64,000 bases of DNA from Streptococcus oralis (GTDB lineage: Bacteria > Bacillota > Bacilli > Lactobacillales > Streptococcaceae), in the NCBI RefSeq assembly GCF_004127215.1, contig NZ_QEWJ01000009.1, positions 23,209 to 87,208 of the forward strand. Direction: 5' to 3'. The notes beneath the pieces are model-generated. The model was given only the letters and a program-made list of their open reading frames with translations, was not told where the DNA came from and did no database searches. A program made the translations under genes and the position numbers. Positions 1 through 9,360 of the stretch are shown here, piece by piece; position 1 is the first letter of the stretch, and every line of letters starts with the position of its first letter.

Positions 1-578
1 TAGACACGGTAGGTGGTATCGCTTGACTGCTGGGTTTCAAGAATCAAGATACCTGCGCCAATAGCGTGCATGGTTCCGCTTGGTACATAGAAGAAATCTC
101 CAGCCTTGACAGGGACTTTTGTTAATAGACTATCCCAGTCTTTAGCTTCGATTTGCTGGCGAAGTTCTTCTTTTGACTTGGCATTGTGGCCATAGATAAT
201 CTCTGATCCCTCATCCGCTGCAATGATATACCAGCATTCTGTTTTTCCAAGTTCGCCTTCATGCTCGAGTCCGTAAGCATCATCTGGGTGAACTTGGACA
301 CTAAGCCAATCATTGGCATCAAGAATCTTGGTCAAAAGTGGAAACACAGGTTCTGGACGGTTGCCAAACAACTCACGGTGTTCTGCATACAAAGTTGCTA
401 GGTCTGTTCCCTCGTAGCGACCATTGGAAACTTTAGAGACACCATTTGGGTGAGCTGAAATGGCCCAGTATTCCCCGATTTTTTCACTTGGAATATCGTA
501 GCCAAACTCATCACGTAGCTTGGTTCCACCCCAGATTTTTTCTTGCATAACTGATTGTAAAAATAATGGTTCTGACAT
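1..578 (-). CDS. manA: Mannose-6-phosphate isomerase, class I (3' end beyond window)
   Basis: Interconverts mannose 6-phosphate and fructose 6-phosphate in the cytoplasm. Only the N-terminal ~192 codons are present; the gene runs off the left edge. The start is the ATG at 576-578 behind a GGAGAT ribosome site, giving MSEPLFLQSVMQEKIWGG. Cupin-type zinc ligands are visible in VQVHPDD, KTECWYII and GTMHAIG, which are the hallmarks of type I phosphomannose isomerases. A hairpin terminator at 618-647 separates it from the next gene upstream. Identification is firm; the C-terminus cannot be assessed. Confidence 0.93.
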   Translation of the reverse strand, partial: MSEPLFLQSVMQEKIWGGTKLRDEFGYDIPSEKIGEYWAISAHPNGVSKVSNGRYEGTDLATLYAEHRELFGNRPEPVFPLLTKILDANDWLSVQVHPDDAYGLEHEGELGKTECWYIIAADEGSEIIYGHNAKSKEELRQQIEAKDWDSLLTKVPVKAGDFFYVPSGTMHAIGAGILILETQQSSDTTYRV

Positions 579-617
579 GTCGATCTCCTGTCTGATTTTT
601 CTCCCCTCATTATAGCA

Positions 618-647
618 AAAAAAGAGTTCGAATTGAACTCTTTTTCC
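618..647. terminator. Rho-independent terminator, bidirectional
   Basis: The stem AAAGAGTTC/GAACTCTTT is flanked by A- and T-runs on both sides. It lies downstream of the minus-strand VOC gene (stop at 742) and upstream of manA. Confidence 0.7.
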
Positions 648-741
648 TATCTTATAAAGTAGGGAGAAGATTTTATAAAAATAGTGAAGAAATCCCCTCT
701 TATGCTATAACTTTTGTTGGCAATCAAACTCTACTATGCCC

Positions 742-1089
742 TTATTTCATTCGATAAAAATCAATCACTAGACCAGCAGGTCCTCTAACTAATAAGGACT
801 CTGTTCCCCAATCGGTTTCAGAAGGACCGTGTAAAATCTCAGTACCAATTTCTTTCAATCGTTGGTAATTCTGATTTAGATTCTCAACCTCGACGTGAAG
901 AATGATTCCTGACTGAAAATTGTTCAAAGGAATCAGGTGATTTTGTGATAACATGAGACAATGACTGCCAATCGTAAACTGAGCAAAACTGCCATCAACA
1001 TAATCGGCCTTTTTATCCAAAAGCCGCTCCAAGTCAGCACAGACTTGGGGAACATTCGAAACGATAATATCTAATTGATTTAAATTCAT
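742..1089 (-). CDS. VOC (glyoxalase/bleomycin-resistance fold) family protein
   Basis: A 115-residue single-domain protein of the vicinal oxygen chelate superfamily. It begins MNLNQLDIIVSNVPQ and ends GPAGLVIDFYRMK, with the typical beta-alpha-beta-beta-beta layout of short VOC proteins and the HVEVENL strand where a metal ligand normally lies. Substrate is unknown. VOC members include glyoxalase I, dioxygenases and antibiotic-binding proteins, and nothing here separates these. It lies just downstream of spxB but a terminator at 1103-1130 separates the two. The fold is a confident call; the function is not. Confidence 0.75.
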   Translation of the reverse strand: MNLNQLDIIVSNVPQVCADLERLLDKKADYVDGSFAQFTIGSHCLMLSQNHLIPLNNFQSGIILHVEVENLNQNYQRLKEIGTEILHGPSETDWGTESLLVRGPAGLVIDFYRMK

Positions 1090-1102
1090 TTGTTATCCTC
1101 CA

Positions 1103-1130
1103 GAAAAAGACCGGATTGCTCCGATCTTTT
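1103..1130 (-). terminator. spxB terminator
   Basis: On the minus strand the hairpin GATCGGA-GCAA-TCCGGTC is followed by TTTTT. It lies 70-97 bases past the spxB stop codon and just ahead of the VOC gene. Confidence 0.75.
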
Positions 1131-1141
1131 CAAGTTCCGCT

Positions 1142-1197
1142 CTATGAAAATCAAAGAATAAAGTCTACAAGCTTTACATTTGATTTTCGACGAGAGG
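1142..1197. repeat. Short BOX-like remnant beside the spxB stop codon
   Basis: The 56-base segment has one end reading ATGAAAATCAAAGA and the other TTTGATTTTCG. These match the two outer ends of the complete BOX element at 17449-17552, but the middle is missing. The ends are mutually complementary, so the segment can fold. It sits immediately after the spxB stop (1200). It could be a deletion derivative of a BOX; this is inference from end similarity only. Confidence 0.45.
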
Positions 1198-1199
1198 AA

Positions 1200-2975
1200 T
1201 TATTTGATTGCGCGTGATTGCAATCCTTCTTCTTCCAAGAAGAGGCGGAATGGTACGAGTTCTTCTGCTTCGTATTTTTCTTTGAAGGCCTTGATAGCTT
1301 CTTCTGAGTGAAGTTTTGGATCGAGTTCAAGTACTTCTACTGGAAGTGGACGGTGTTGCGTGATGTGGGCATCGATGACAACTGTCTTGCCTTCTTTGTT
1401 GAGTTTCACAGCTTCTGCAACAACTGCATCGATGTCTTCGATACGGTCTACTGTAAACCCTACAGCACCTTGCGCTTCAGCGATTTTCGCATAGTCAGCA
1501 TTAGGGAAGTCACAACCAAACAAGTGTTTGTTTGTGTCTTCGTATTTGTCCTTGATGAAGGCATATTTACCATTTGAGAAGACAACGTTGATAACTGGAA
1601 GGTCGTATTGAACGTTGGTAATCACGTCTGGGTAGCACATGTTGAAGGCTCCATCACCCATGATGTTCCATACTTGGCGATCTGGATTGTCTTTCTTAGC
1701 AGCGATACCACCAGGAAGGGCAATACCCATTGTCGCAAAGAGTGGAGATGTACGCCACATGTTCTTAGGTGTCATGTGAAGGTGACGAGTAGATGTTTGA
1801 GTAGTATCACCTACGTCGATTGAATAGATAGCGTCTTGATCAGCATGTTTGTTGATTGCATTGTAAACTTGATACAATTGCAATTCACCCTCAGTTTTAC
1901 CTTCGAGTTTGTTCATGTAATCACGCCAGTTTTGGTTGTTCTTAACGTTTGCACGCCACCATGGAGTAGATTCAACAGGGTTCACTTTGTCAAGAAGCGC
2001 TTGTGCTGCTTGACCAGCATCACCAAGGATAGACGCGTCAAGGGCATGACGTTTACCAAGTTTGTAAGGGTCGATATCGACTTGGATGAATTTTTCAGTG
2101 TTCTTGAAAGCTTCGTAAACTTCAGCAAATGGGAAGTTTGAACCAAGGAAAAGAACGGTGTCTGCTTCAAAGACCACTTCGTTGGCTGGTTTCCAACCAA
2201 CACGGTAAGCAGAACCTGTCAAACCTTCGTAGTTCCATTCAAAGGCTTCAAAGTTTTTACCAGTTGTGATGATTGGTGCTTTGATTTTACGTGACAATTC
2301 TGTAATCACTTCACCAGCTTTGACACCACCGTAACCAGCGTAGATAACTGGACGTTCAGCATTGTTCAAGATTTCAACTGCTTTGTCAATTTCAACTTCG
2401 TTCAATGCAGGAGCGATGAATGAACGCTCGTATGAACCTGAACCGTAGTATGAGTTTTCGTCGATTTCTTGGAAACCGAAGTTTACTGGAATTTCAACAA
2501 CAGCTGGACCTTTTTTAGAAACTGCAGCACGGCAAGCTTCGTCAATCACTTTTGGCAATTGCTCAGCGTAAGCTACACGTTTGTTGTAAACAGCGATGCC
2601 GTTGTACATTGGGTTTTGGTTAAGCTCTTGGAAAGCATCCATGTTGAGTTCGTTGACTGGACGTGATCCAAGGATGGCAAGGAATGGAGTGTTATCCATA
2701 GCTGCATCGTAAACACCGTTAATCAAGTGAGTCGCACCTGGTCCACCTGAACCAACTGCAACCCCGATTGAGCCACCGAATTTAGCTTGCATAACCGCTG
2801 CAAGAGCACCTGTTTCTTCGTGGCGAACTTGCAAGAAGCGGATATCTTTGTCTTCAGCCAAAGCGTCCATCAATGAGCTGAGTGTTCCTGATGGGATACC
2901 GTAGATTGTGTCTACGCCCCATGTTTTCAATACGTTGAGCATTGCTGCTGATGCAGTAATTTTCCCTTGAGTCAT
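1200..2975 (-). CDS. spxB: Pyruvate oxidase (H2O2-forming)
   Basis: A TPP-, FAD- and Mg-dependent flavoenzyme that converts pyruvate, phosphate and O2 to acetyl phosphate, CO2 and H2O2. It is the main peroxide source of mitis-group streptococci. The 591-residue length is full for the family. The N-terminal TPP-pyrimidine domain carries the glutamate in VRHEETGAL. The central FAD domain runs over about residues 190-340. The C-terminal TPP-pyrophosphate domain carries the GDG motif in [14 protein letters not shown], followed by the expected asparagine in FSNGKY. The start ATG follows GGAGAG. An upstream cre-like palindrome at 3034-3048 suggests CcpA control. It is monocistronic, with terminator 1103-1130. 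Confidence 0.97.
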   Translation of the reverse strand: MTQGKITASAAMLNVLKTWGVDTIYGIPSGTLSSLMDALAEDKDIRFLQVRHEETGALAAVMQAKFGGSIGVAVGSGGPGATHLINGVYDAAMDNTPFLAILGSRPVNELNMDAFQELNQNPMYNGIAVYNKRVAYAEQLPKVIDEACRAAVSKKGPAVVEIPVNFGFQEIDENSYYGSGSYERSFIAPALNEVEIDKAVEILNNAERPVIYAGYGGVKAGEVITELSRKIKAPIITTGKNFEAFEWNYEGLTGSAYRVGWKPANEVVFEADTVLFLGSNFPFAEVYEAFKNTEKFIQVDIDPYKLGKRHALDASILGDAGQAAQALLDKVNPVESTPWWRANVKNNQNWRDYMNKLEGKTEGELQLYQVYNAINKHADQDAIYSIDVGDTTQTSTRHLHMTPKNMWRTSPLFATMGIALPGGIAAKKDNPDRQVWNIMGDGAFNMCYPDVITNVQYDLPVINVVFSNGKYAFIKDKYEDTNKHLFGCDFPNADYAKIAEAQGAVGFTVDRIEDIDAVVAEAVKLNKEGKTVVIDAHITQHRPLPVEVLELDPKLHSEEAIKAFKEKYEAEELVPFRLFLEEEGLQSRAIK

Positions 2976-3033
2976 AATGATAACTCTCCTTCAAATATTT
3001 TTAAAACTTGATAAATCCGTTTTCATATACTAA

Positions 3034-3048
3034 TTGGAAACGTTTCAG
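3034..3048 (-). promoter_or_regulatory. cre-like site upstream of spxB
   Basis: The minus strand reads CTGAAACGTTTCCA about 60-75 bases before the spxB start. This fits the catabolite-responsive element consensus with its central CG. CcpA binding is inferred from sequence; CcpA control of spxB is known in some oral streptococci. Confidence 0.55.
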
Positions 3049-3162
3049 CAAATTTTTACTCTACTACTTTACCACATTTGTTTTGGGTCTCCTAAGAATG
3101 TGCTCAGAAGTTTTCATTCTCTATTACAGCACAGACTAGAAACGCTTCACAAAACTGTTTTA

Positions 3163-3190
3163 TAATAAAAAAGCGGTGGACACCGCTTTT
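3163..3190 (-). terminator. copA terminator
   Basis: The minus strand reads AAAAGCGGTG-TC-CACCGCTTTTTTATT. The left arm overlaps the copA stop codon at 3189-3191, so termination starts inside the end of the gene. Confidence 0.85.
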
Positions 3191-5411
3191 AGTCTATATT
3201 AGTAACGTTTAGCATGAGCGAACTAGTCAGAACAGATACAGAACTAAAGGCCATGGCTAGACCTGCCAGTTCTGGGTTGAGGGCCAGTCCAACACCTGAA
3301 AAAACTCCTGCTGCAATCGGAATTCCGATGACATTGTAGATAAAGGCCCAGAAAAGATTGAGCAGAATACGATTAAAGGTCTTCTTACTCATATCAAAAG
3401 CACGAACAACTCCTGTCAGGTCGTTGCGTGTCAGAACAATCCCTGCTGACTCGATGGCGATATCGGTTCCAGCTCCCATAGCAATTCCCACATCTGCTAC
3501 GCTGAGAGCTGGTGCATCATTGATGCCATCTCCAACAAAGGCTACTTTACCAGACTGTTGCAGTTGATGAATTTCATGCGCTTTTTCTTCTGGTAGAACG
3601 CCAGCAATGACCTCTTCGATTCCGATTTTGTCTGCAATAGCACGTGCCACACCAGCATTATCTCCTGTCAGCATAACTGTTCGGAGACCACGTTTTTTCA
3701 ACTGACTGATGGCGAGCTTGGCATTTTCCTTGGGAATATCTTGCAGGGCAAGCAAGCCTTTTATTTCATTGTCAACAGCCAAGTACACAACTGTCTTAGC
3801 TTCTTTTTCCAATTCTTCAAGTTTTTCCTTATAAGCGGTCGAAATATCCATGCCATCTAGCATTTTAGCATTTCCAAGTAAGACTTGTTTCCCATTGATT
3901 TGCCCTGAGACACCTTTTCCATGAAGGGCTTGGAAATTCTCTACAGTATGAAACTCAAGTCCGCCTTCAGTCGCTCGCTTAACAATAGCATGAGCCAGAG
4001 GGTGTTGGGAAGCTTCTTCCAAGGAGGCGGCTAATCCAAGCACCTCTGCCTCATCACCAATGATATCAGTGACCACAGGTTTTCCTTCCGTCAAAGTCCC
4101 TGTCTTATCAAAGACAAGAGTTTGGACTTTCTGGATTTCCTGTAAGACCGTTCCATTTTTGAGGAGAACACCCATCTTGGCACTGCGTCCTGTCCCTACC
4201 ATCAGGGCTGTCGGCGTTGCGAGACCCAAGGCACAAGGGCAAGCGATAATCAAAACCGCCACCCCATAAAGAAGAGAGGTCACAAAGCTCGCCTCAAGCA
4301 AGACAAACCAAATCCAAAAGGTCAGAACCGCTAAAATGACAACTGCTGGGACAAAAATGCCTGAAATCTTATCTGTCAAATCCTGAATCGGTGCGCGGCT
4401 GGTTTGGGCTTTCTTGACAAAGTCCACAATCTGTGCCAAGACCGTCTCGGAACCAACTTTTTCTGCTCTAAAAATAAGAGTGCCGCTGTTATTGATGGTG
4501 GAGCCAATGACGGTATCTCCAACTGTTTTGTCCACTGGTAAGCTCTCACCTGTCACCATGGATTCGTCAATGCTGGAGACTCCTTCCACTACAACACCAT
4601 CAACCGCAATCTTCTCTCCTGGACGCACTCGAATCAGGTCGCCTACCTTAACTTGGTCCAAGAGAACTTGCACATAGCTATCATCACGCAAGACTTCTGC
4701 TGTTTTAGCTTGCAAATCAAGCAATTTTTCCACAGCTTGGGAAGTATTTTTTCGCATTTTCTCCTCAAAAACAGCTCCCAAAAGAACAAAGAAAAGGATA
4801 AATCCGGCACTTTCAAAGTAAACAGGGAGTCCAGCAAAGAGGGCAACTAGACTATAGAAATAGGCTACCAGAGTTCCCAGCGCCACCAAGGTATCCATAT
4901 TGGCATTGTGCTTTTTAAAGCTGGCCCAAGCGCTCTGGATATAAGGACCACCTGCCACCAGCATAATAGGCGTTGTAGCTAAAAAGGTGCCCCAATGCAT
5001 GACTGGATGACTGATAGTCCCTGTCAACATCCCAACCATGAGAAACACAAGAGGCACAGTAAAGATACTGGTAATCCAAAAACGTTGCAAAAGTGACAAA
5101 GATTTTCGCGTCTTCTCAACGACTGTATAGCTTCCTTTTTGCATCTTCATGCCACAAGAAAATTCATGTTGCCCCAACTCTTGAGGTGTAAAACGAATTG
5201 TCTTCTCCTCGTCTACTCCGATTGGTTCCAAGATTCCTTCTTCCTCAAAAAGAATCTCCTTGTAACAGTTTGAAGGAGTGGCACGATGAAAGGTAATTTC
5301 AGCAGGGATCCCTTTTTGAAGCTGGATATGGGCTGGATGATAGCCTTTTTCAGCTGTGATTCGGATTTTTTGAATGCCATTTTCTAGGCTTGCTTTCACA
5401 ATTTCTGTCAT
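3189..5411 (-). CDS. copA: Copper-exporting P1B-type ATPase
   Basis: A 740-residue membrane pump that exports Cu(I) using ATP. Residues ~1-100 are not a CxxC heavy-metal-associated domain. They are a cupredoxin-like domain with a single Cys in SNCYKE and a CGMKMQKG motif, closely resembling the CupA protein encoded next to it. The core shows about eight membrane helices, the CPC motif in [11 protein letters not shown], the phosphorylation site [19 protein letters not shown], and the hinge [11 protein letters not shown]. It is the last gene of copY-cupA-copA, 9 bases after cupA. The arrangement suggests that CupA delivers Cu(I) to the matching N-terminal domain. Control is by CopY through the cop boxes at 6217-6266. 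Confidence 0.95.
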   Translation of the reverse strand: MTEIVKASLENGIQKIRITAEKGYHPAHIQLQKGIPAEITFHRATPSNCYKEILFEEEGILEPIGVDEEKTIRFTPQELGQHEFSCGMKMQKGSYTVVEKTRKSLSLLQRFWITSIFTVPLVFLMVGMLTGTISHPVMHWGTFLATTPIMLVAGGPYIQSAWASFKKHNANMDTLVALGTLVAYFYSLVALFAGLPVYFESAGFILFFVLLGAVFEEKMRKNTSQAVEKLLDLQAKTAEVLRDDSYVQVLLDQVKVGDLIRVRPGEKIAVDGVVVEGVSSIDESMVTGESLPVDKTVGDTVIGSTINNSGTLIFRAEKVGSETVLAQIVDFVKKAQTSRAPIQDLTDKISGIFVPAVVILAVLTFWIWFVLLEASFVTSLLYGVAVLIIACPCALGLATPTALMVGTGRSAKMGVLLKNGTVLQEIQKVQTLVFDKTGTLTEGKPVVTDIIGDEAEVLGLAASLEEASQHPLAHAIVKRATEGGLEFHTVENFQALHGKGVSGQINGKQVLLGNAKMLDGMDISTAYKEKLEELEKEAKTVVYLAVDNEIKGLLALQDIPKENAKLAISQLKKRGLRTVMLTGDNAGVARAIADKIGIEEVIAGVLPEEKAHEIHQLQQSGKVAFVGDGINDAPALSVADVGIAMGAGTDIAIESAGIVLTRNDLTGVVRAFDMSKKTFNRILLNLFWAFIYNVIGIPIAAGVFSGVGLALNPELAGLAMAFSSVSVLTSSLMLNVTNID

Positions 5412-5420
5412 AGTCTCCTC

Positions 5421-5792
5421 CTACTCTACAATCATCTTGCCGTGCATCATGTTCATACCACATGCAAAACCAAACTCTCCAGCCTGCTCAGGCGTGATTT
5501 CTACTACATATTCTTCCCCCATAGGTAGGTCCGCATGTACTCCAAAGTCTGGAAAAACAATTTGATCCAGACAGGGTGAAGGATCCTTACGATCAAAGAC
5601 AATGCGGGCTGGCACTGATTTTTTAAGGATAATCAACTCAGGAGTATAGCCTCCCATAACTTCCACTCGAATCTCTTGGTAGCCCTTTTTTTGCTGGGCC
5701 TTTTGTCCAGATTTTTCAGGCTTTTTGAAAAACCAAAATAGGATAAAAGCGATAAGTGCAATACAAACAATGGTTACAATACTATTTAACAT
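5421..5792 (-). CDS. cupA: Membrane-anchored copper chaperone with cupredoxin fold
   Basis: A 123-residue protein with one N-terminal membrane helix (about residues 4-22, ending FFKKPEK) followed by a cupredoxin-like domain. The copper ligands are expected in PSPCLDQ and CGMNMMHGKM, a Cys/Met-rich set like that in the CopA N-terminus. In pneumococcus this family binds Cu(I) at the membrane and hands it to CopA. It lies between copY (10 bases upstream) and copA (9 bases downstream). Full length, no anomalies. Confidence 0.93.
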   Translation of the reverse strand: MLNSIVTIVCIALIAFILFWFFKKPEKSGQKAQQKKGYQEIRVEVMGGYTPELIILKKSVPARIVFDRKDPSPCLDQIVFPDFGVHADLPMGEEYVVEITPEQAGEFGFACGMNMMHGKMIVE

Positions 5793-5802
5793 GACATCTC
5801 CT

Positions 5803-6198
5803 TTACATACAATTACATCTTACTTCAGCAACTGCGCTGGCTTTTTTTCCAGAAATCACAGCTTCCAAGTTTTCCAAGTCTGCCAAAGTAAAATCACATT
5901 CCATAATCAAATCAACCACCAACTGCTTGATCCTGCGGGAACAAACCTTGTCTTTGATATCTTGGACAAGTAAGTCTCGGCTTTGATCTAGGGTTAAAAG
6001 GGCTGAATAAACAAAGGACTTACCTTCTTTCTTCCGAGTCAGGCACCCTTTCTCTACTAAGCGAGCCAAAAGAGTTTGAATGGTTGACTTAGACCAGTCA
6101 AACCTTTCCGCCAAAACCCTGATTAAATCCGTGCTAGTTTGCTCCCCCTGCATCCAAATAATCTTCATGACCTGCCATTCTGCATCTGAAATCTGCAT
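5803..6198 (-). CDS. copY: Copper-responsive repressor CopY
   Basis: A BlaI/MecI-type winged-helix repressor of 131 residues. The chosen start is MQISDAEWQVMK at 6198, with GGAGG seven bases upstream; a longer frame to 6228 would run into the cop box. The DNA-binding wing is in STIQTLLARLVEKG. The protein ends ...AEVRCNCM with a single CxC. The well-studied Enterococcus hirae CopY has two CxC pairs near the C-terminus. Two cop boxes lie upstream, one overlapping the -35 element, so autorepression relieved by copper is expected. Confidence 0.93.
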   Translation of the reverse strand: MQISDAEWQVMKIIWMQGEQTSTDLIRVLAERFDWSKSTIQTLLARLVEKGCLTRKKEGKSFVYSALLTLDQSRDLLVQDIKDKVCSRRIKQLVVDLIMECDFTLADLENLEAVISGKKASAVAEVRCNCM

Positions 6199-6216
6199 TA
6201 GCACACCTCCAAAATC

Positions 6217-6268
6217 TACATTTGTCAATTATGACTCTAAGTATACTCTTAAAATCTACATTTGTCAA
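6217..6268 (-). promoter_or_regulatory. cop operon promoter with two CopY boxes
   Basis: The cop box TACATTTGTC (GACAAATGTA on the coding strand) occurs twice, at 6217-6226 and 6257-6266. A -35 TTGACA (6263-6268) overlaps the distal box. A -10 TATACT at 6240-6245 follows with a 17-base spacer. The proximal box lies downstream of -10. This geometry fits repression by a CopY dimer at each box. Confidence 0.85.
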
Positions 6269-6362
6269 CTATAATTTTTATTATTTTTTCGAAAAATAGA
6301 ATTATAATCATGTAACGAGAGATTTTCAGTCAAATTTCACTATATAAACTATAAAAATATGC

Positions 6363-6368
6363 TATACT
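6363..6368 (+). promoter_or_regulatory. Likely -10 element for the thiD leader
   Basis: TATACT stands about 20 bases before the TPP aptamer on the plus strand. No convincing -35 was identified. Confidence 0.45.
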
Positions 6369-6386
6369 GTAGAAAAAAGAAAACAA

Positions 6387-6468
6387 CCACTAGGGGTGCG
6401 TAAAGCTGAGATTAACGACTGTTAGATCCCTTTGACTCAATCTAGGTAATGCTAGCTGATGGAAGTGG
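6387..6468 (+). ncRNA. TPP riboswitch (THI element) of thiD
   Basis: The conserved blocks GGGGTGCG and GCTGAGA are followed by the second arm TAGGTAATGCTAGCTGATGGAAGTGG, here described in parts: CTAGGTAATG then CTGATGGAAG. The ends CCACT/AGTGG can close P1. No T-run hairpin follows, unlike the two other TPP elements in this window. Control may therefore act on translation, with partial repeats of GACTAGC between aptamer and the GGGAGG ribosome site. Confidence 0.85.
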
Positions 6469-6564
6469 AAATGATGATGAGGACTAGCTGGTCTTCTATT
6501 ACTTTCCTGAAACAGACTAGCTTGTTCTTAAGAATACAAACTTCAGTTGGTTGGGAGGTTTTAG

Positions 6565-7356
6565 ATGACTTATTTACCCGTTGCTCTAACCATTGCAGGA
6601 ACTGACCCTAGTGGCGGTGCTGGCATTATGGCTGACTTAAAGTCGTTCCAAGCGAGAGATGTCTATGGAATGGCCGTTGTGACCAGTCTTGTCGCTCAAA
6701 ATACCAGAGGTGTTCAGCTAATCGAGCACGTCTCCAACCAAATGTTGGAAGCCCAATTGGAGAGTGTCTTTTCGGATATCAAGCCTCAGGCTGTAAAAAC
6801 TGGGATGTTGGCAACTACTGAAATCATGGAAATCATCCAGCCCTATCTTAAAAAACTGGATTGTCCCTACGTCCTTGACCCTGTTATGGTCGCTACGAGT
6901 GGGGATACCCTGATTAATACCAGCGCTAGAACCTACCTAAAAACAGACCTGCTTCCCCTTGCTACCATTATCACTCCCAATCTTCCTGAAGCAGAAGAGA
7001 TTGTTGGTTTTTCAATCCATGATCCAGAAGACATGCAGCGTGCTGGTCGCCTGATTTTAAAAGAATTTGGTCCTCAGTCCGTTGTTATCAAAGGTGGCCA
7101 TCTCGAGGGTGGTGCCAAAGATTTCCTTTTTACCAAAGATGAACAATTTGTCTGGGAAAGCCCAAGAATTCAAACCTGTCACACCCATGGTACTGGATGT
7201 ACCTTTGCTGCTGTGATTACGGCTGAACTAGCCAAGGGCAGAAGTCTTTACCAGGCAGTTGATAAGGCCAAGGCCTTTATCACAAAAGCCATCCAAGACG
7301 CTCCTCAACTCGGACATGGTTCTGGCCCAGTCAATCATACAACTTTTAAAGATTAA
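6565..7356 (+). CDS. thiD: Hydroxymethylpyrimidine/phosphomethylpyrimidine kinase
   Basis: Phosphorylates HMP and HMP-phosphate to HMP-pyrophosphate, one of the two precursors joined by ThiE. The 263-residue ribokinase-fold protein starts MTYLPVALTIAG and carries GTDPSGGAGI near the N-terminus. Its anion-hole/catalytic motif is HGTGCTFAA near residue 215. It is the only thi gene here on the plus strand and has its own TPP riboswitch and the start-proximal GGGAGG site. It converges on the thiM-thiE end of the main operon, with a shared terminator between them. Confidence 0.95.
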   Translation: MTYLPVALTIAGTDPSGGAGIMADLKSFQARDVYGMAVVTSLVAQNTRGVQLIEHVSNQMLEAQLESVFSDIKPQAVKTGMLATTEIMEIIQPYLKKLDCPYVLDPVMVATSGDTLINTSARTYLKTDLLPLATIITPNLPEAEEIVGFSIHDPEDMQRAGRLILKEFGPQSVVIKGGHLEGGAKDFLFTKDEQFVWESPRIQTCHTHGTGCTFAAVITAELAKGRSLYQAVDKAKAFITKAIQDAPQLGHGSGPVNHTTFKD

Positions 7357-7360
7357 GAAA

Positions 7361-7402
7361 AAAACTCTCTAGCTCCTACTTTAAGGGAATTAGAGAGTTT
7401 TT
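7361..7402. terminator. Bidirectional terminator between thiD and thiE
   Basis: The long stem AAAAACTCTCTAG/CTAGAGAGTTTTT (imperfect near the loop) has T-runs in both directions. It lies between two convergent genes ending at 7356 and 7405. Confidence 0.8.
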
Positions 7403-7404
7403 GA

Positions 7405-8037
7405 TTAGGAAATAATGTCATCCAGCTTTGTTAAAAAGGCTTGCGTTTTTGCCTCAATATCTTCTGCCTGCATCAAATCACGTACTACGGCTACTCCAGC
7501 TATACCCGTGCCGATAAGTTGGTCAATATTCTCTGACGTCAAGCCTCCGATAGCAACTACTGGAATGGCGACCGTTTGGCAAATTGTTTTCAAGGTTGAA
7601 ATCAGAGTGATGGGAGCATTTTCCTTGGTCGTGGTTGGGAAAATGGCTCCTGTTCCCAAGTAATCCGCACCCCATGTTTCTGCTTCGAGAGCTCTTTTAA
7701 CTGTTTTAGCAGTGACACCTAGGATTTTTTCAGAACCTAGGACTTTGCGGGCAACCGAAACTGGTAGTTCATCATCGCCGATATGCAGACCTGCTGCATC
7801 GACTGCAAGACAGACATCCAACCGATCATCGATGATCAAGGGCACCTGATAGGCATCTGTTATTTCCTTGACTTGTTTTGCCAGTTGATAGTATTGATTG
7901 GTGGTGAGATTTTTTTCTCGTAGTTGGATAATAGTAACACCTGAACGGCAGGCCGTCTCGACTTTTTCAAGAAAGCTTTCCAAGGAATCTTGGTAGCGAT
8001 TAGTTACTAGATACAGTTTAAGTGATTCTCTATTCAT
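7405..8037 (-). CDS. thiE: Thiamine-phosphate synthase
   Basis: Joins HMP-pyrophosphate to thiazole phosphate to form thiamine phosphate. The 210-residue TIM barrel contains [39 protein letters not shown] (where the family usually has VSxH/S), [13 protein letters not shown] and VAIGGLT with the phosphate-binding [11 protein letters not shown]. It is the last gene of the riboswitch-controlled operon and overlaps thiM by 8 bases, suggesting translational coupling. Length is normal. Confidence 0.95.
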   Translation of the reverse strand: MNRESLKLYLVTNRYQDSLESFLEKVETACRSGVTIIQLREKNLTTNQYYQLAKQVKEITDAYQVPLIIDDRLDVCLAVDAAGLHIGDDELPVSVARKVLGSEKILGVTAKTVKRALEAETWGADYLGTGAIFPTTTKENAPITLISTLKTICQTVAIPVVAIGGLTSENIDQLIGTGIAGVAVVRDLMQAEDIEAKTQAFLTKLDDIIS

Positions 8038-8836
8038 AAAATTCTCCTTTGATGGCTTCTAGCCAGTTTTCGTCTCTTTTTAGGAGAGAGAGTTGATTGA
8101 GAACTTGGTAACGAAAATCTTCCAATCCCATTCCTTTAACAACGATTCTCTCAGCAGAGATATTGAGATAAGAGATCGCTAGGCAAGAAGCTTCAAAGGC
8201 AGTCTTTCCTTGGCTGAGAAAAACGGCTGTCAAGGCTCCAACCAAGTCTCCTGTCCCTGTTATCCAGTCCAATTCTGCACAGCCATTTCCCAATATTGCA
8301 ACCTGATTCTCCGAAACGATGAGATCCTTGGGACCAGTGACTAAGAATGACATACCAGGATAGGTCTGACACCAGTCTTTCAAGACTTGAAGCAAATCCT
8401 CCGTTTCTTGGTCTTTAGCACTCGCATCAACCCCAACTCCATGGTGCTTTAAACCAACAAGACTTCGGATTTCCGACATATTTCCTTTAAGGACCGTGGG
8501 CTTGTATTCTAAAAGATCTTTGACTAGATTCTTACGAATGGGGGAAGCCGCTACGCCAACCGCATCTACTACCATTGGGAGACAAGTTTGAGATGCATAA
8601 GAAACTGCCAGACGGATTGCTTTCTCCTTCTCAGCTGACAAATGCCCCAAATTGATGAAGAGAGCCTGGCTTTGCTTAGTAAAATCAAGAATCTCACGGG
8701 GGTCATCTGCCATGACTGGTTTGCATCCCAGAGCCAAAATGCCATTGGCTAGCATCTCGCAGGAAATCTCATTGGTGATGCAGTGAATCAAGGAACTGGT
8801 TGCCAGAGGGAAAGGATTTGTCAATTTCTGCATCAT
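8030..8836 (-). CDS. thiM: Hydroxyethylthiazole kinase
   Basis: Phosphorylates hydroxyethylthiazole so that it can be used by ThiE. The 268-residue ribokinase-like protein has [48 protein letters not shown] and VTGPKDLIV. The C-terminal catalytic loop reads [14 protein letters not shown], with Asp where many homologues have Cys (GTGC). It overlaps thiW by 4 bases and thiE by 8. Its place downstream of transporters and without thiazole or pyrimidine synthesis genes indicates salvage, not de novo synthesis. Confidence 0.95.
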   Translation of the reverse strand: MMQKLTNPFPLATSSLIHCITNEISCEMLANGILALGCKPVMADDPREILDFTKQSQALFINLGHLSAEKEKAIRLAVSYASQTCLPMVVDAVGVAASPIRKNLVKDLLEYKPTVLKGNMSEIRSLVGLKHHGVGVDASAKDQETEDLLQVLKDWCQTYPGMSFLVTGPKDLIVSENQVAILGNGCAELDWITGTGDLVGALTAVFLSQGKTAFEASCLAISYLNISAERIVVKGMGLEDFRYQVLNQLSLLKRDENWLEAIKGEFYE

Positions 8837-9357
8837 TCTATCCTTTCTCCAAAGAAATATCCCTGCACTTTTTTAAAGAATTCCTGCTTGATTAAAAATC
8901 GAAAGGCGAGGAAAGCTATGGCTGTACCAATCAAGGTCGCTCCGAAAAATCGCGGAGTATAAATAAACCAACTGAGCTTCGCCGCAGATCCTGTAAAGAG
9001 AACCATAACAGGATAGGAAACAATGGAACCGATAACCCCTGTTCCCAAGATTTCTCCTAGGGCAGAAAAGTAAAATTTTCGACCATACTTATAAAAGAGA
9101 CCTGCAAGGAGGGCTCCAAAGGTAGCTCCTGTTAGGGCCAAAGGGGGAATGCCTTGAGTAGACATACGGATAAAGGCTGTCACTGTAGCCATAACCAAGG
9201 CATAAACAGGTCCCATCATGATTCCTGCCAGAATATTGACTACACTAGACATCGGTGCCATTCCTTCAATTCGAAAGATGGGTGTAAGAACTACGTCAAG
9301 GGCAATCATCATGGATAAAATAGTTAATTTGTGAACTTGTAATTGGTGGTTTCTCAT
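8833..9357 (-). CDS. thiW: Thiazole-precursor transporter component ThiW
   Basis: A 174-residue integral membrane protein of the ThiW family, predicted ECF-type substrate-specific subunit for hydroxyethylthiazole. Hydrophobic segments span nearly the whole length, for example [18 protein letters not shown] and [19 protein letters not shown], with the short C-terminal tail FGERIE. The function is inferred from family assignment and from the position directly upstream of thiM, whose substrate it would import. There is a 4-base overlap with thiM and a 3-base gap from tenA. Confidence 0.85.
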   Translation of the reverse strand: MRNHQLQVHKLTILSMMIALDVVLTPIFRIEGMAPMSSVVNILAGIMMGPVYALVMATVTAFIRMSTQGIPPLALTGATFGALLAGLFYKYGRKFYFSALGEILGTGVIGSIVSYPVMVLFTGSAAKLSWFIYTPRFFGATLIGTAIAFLAFRFLIKQEFFKKVQGYFFGERIE

Positions 9358-9360
9358 TTT

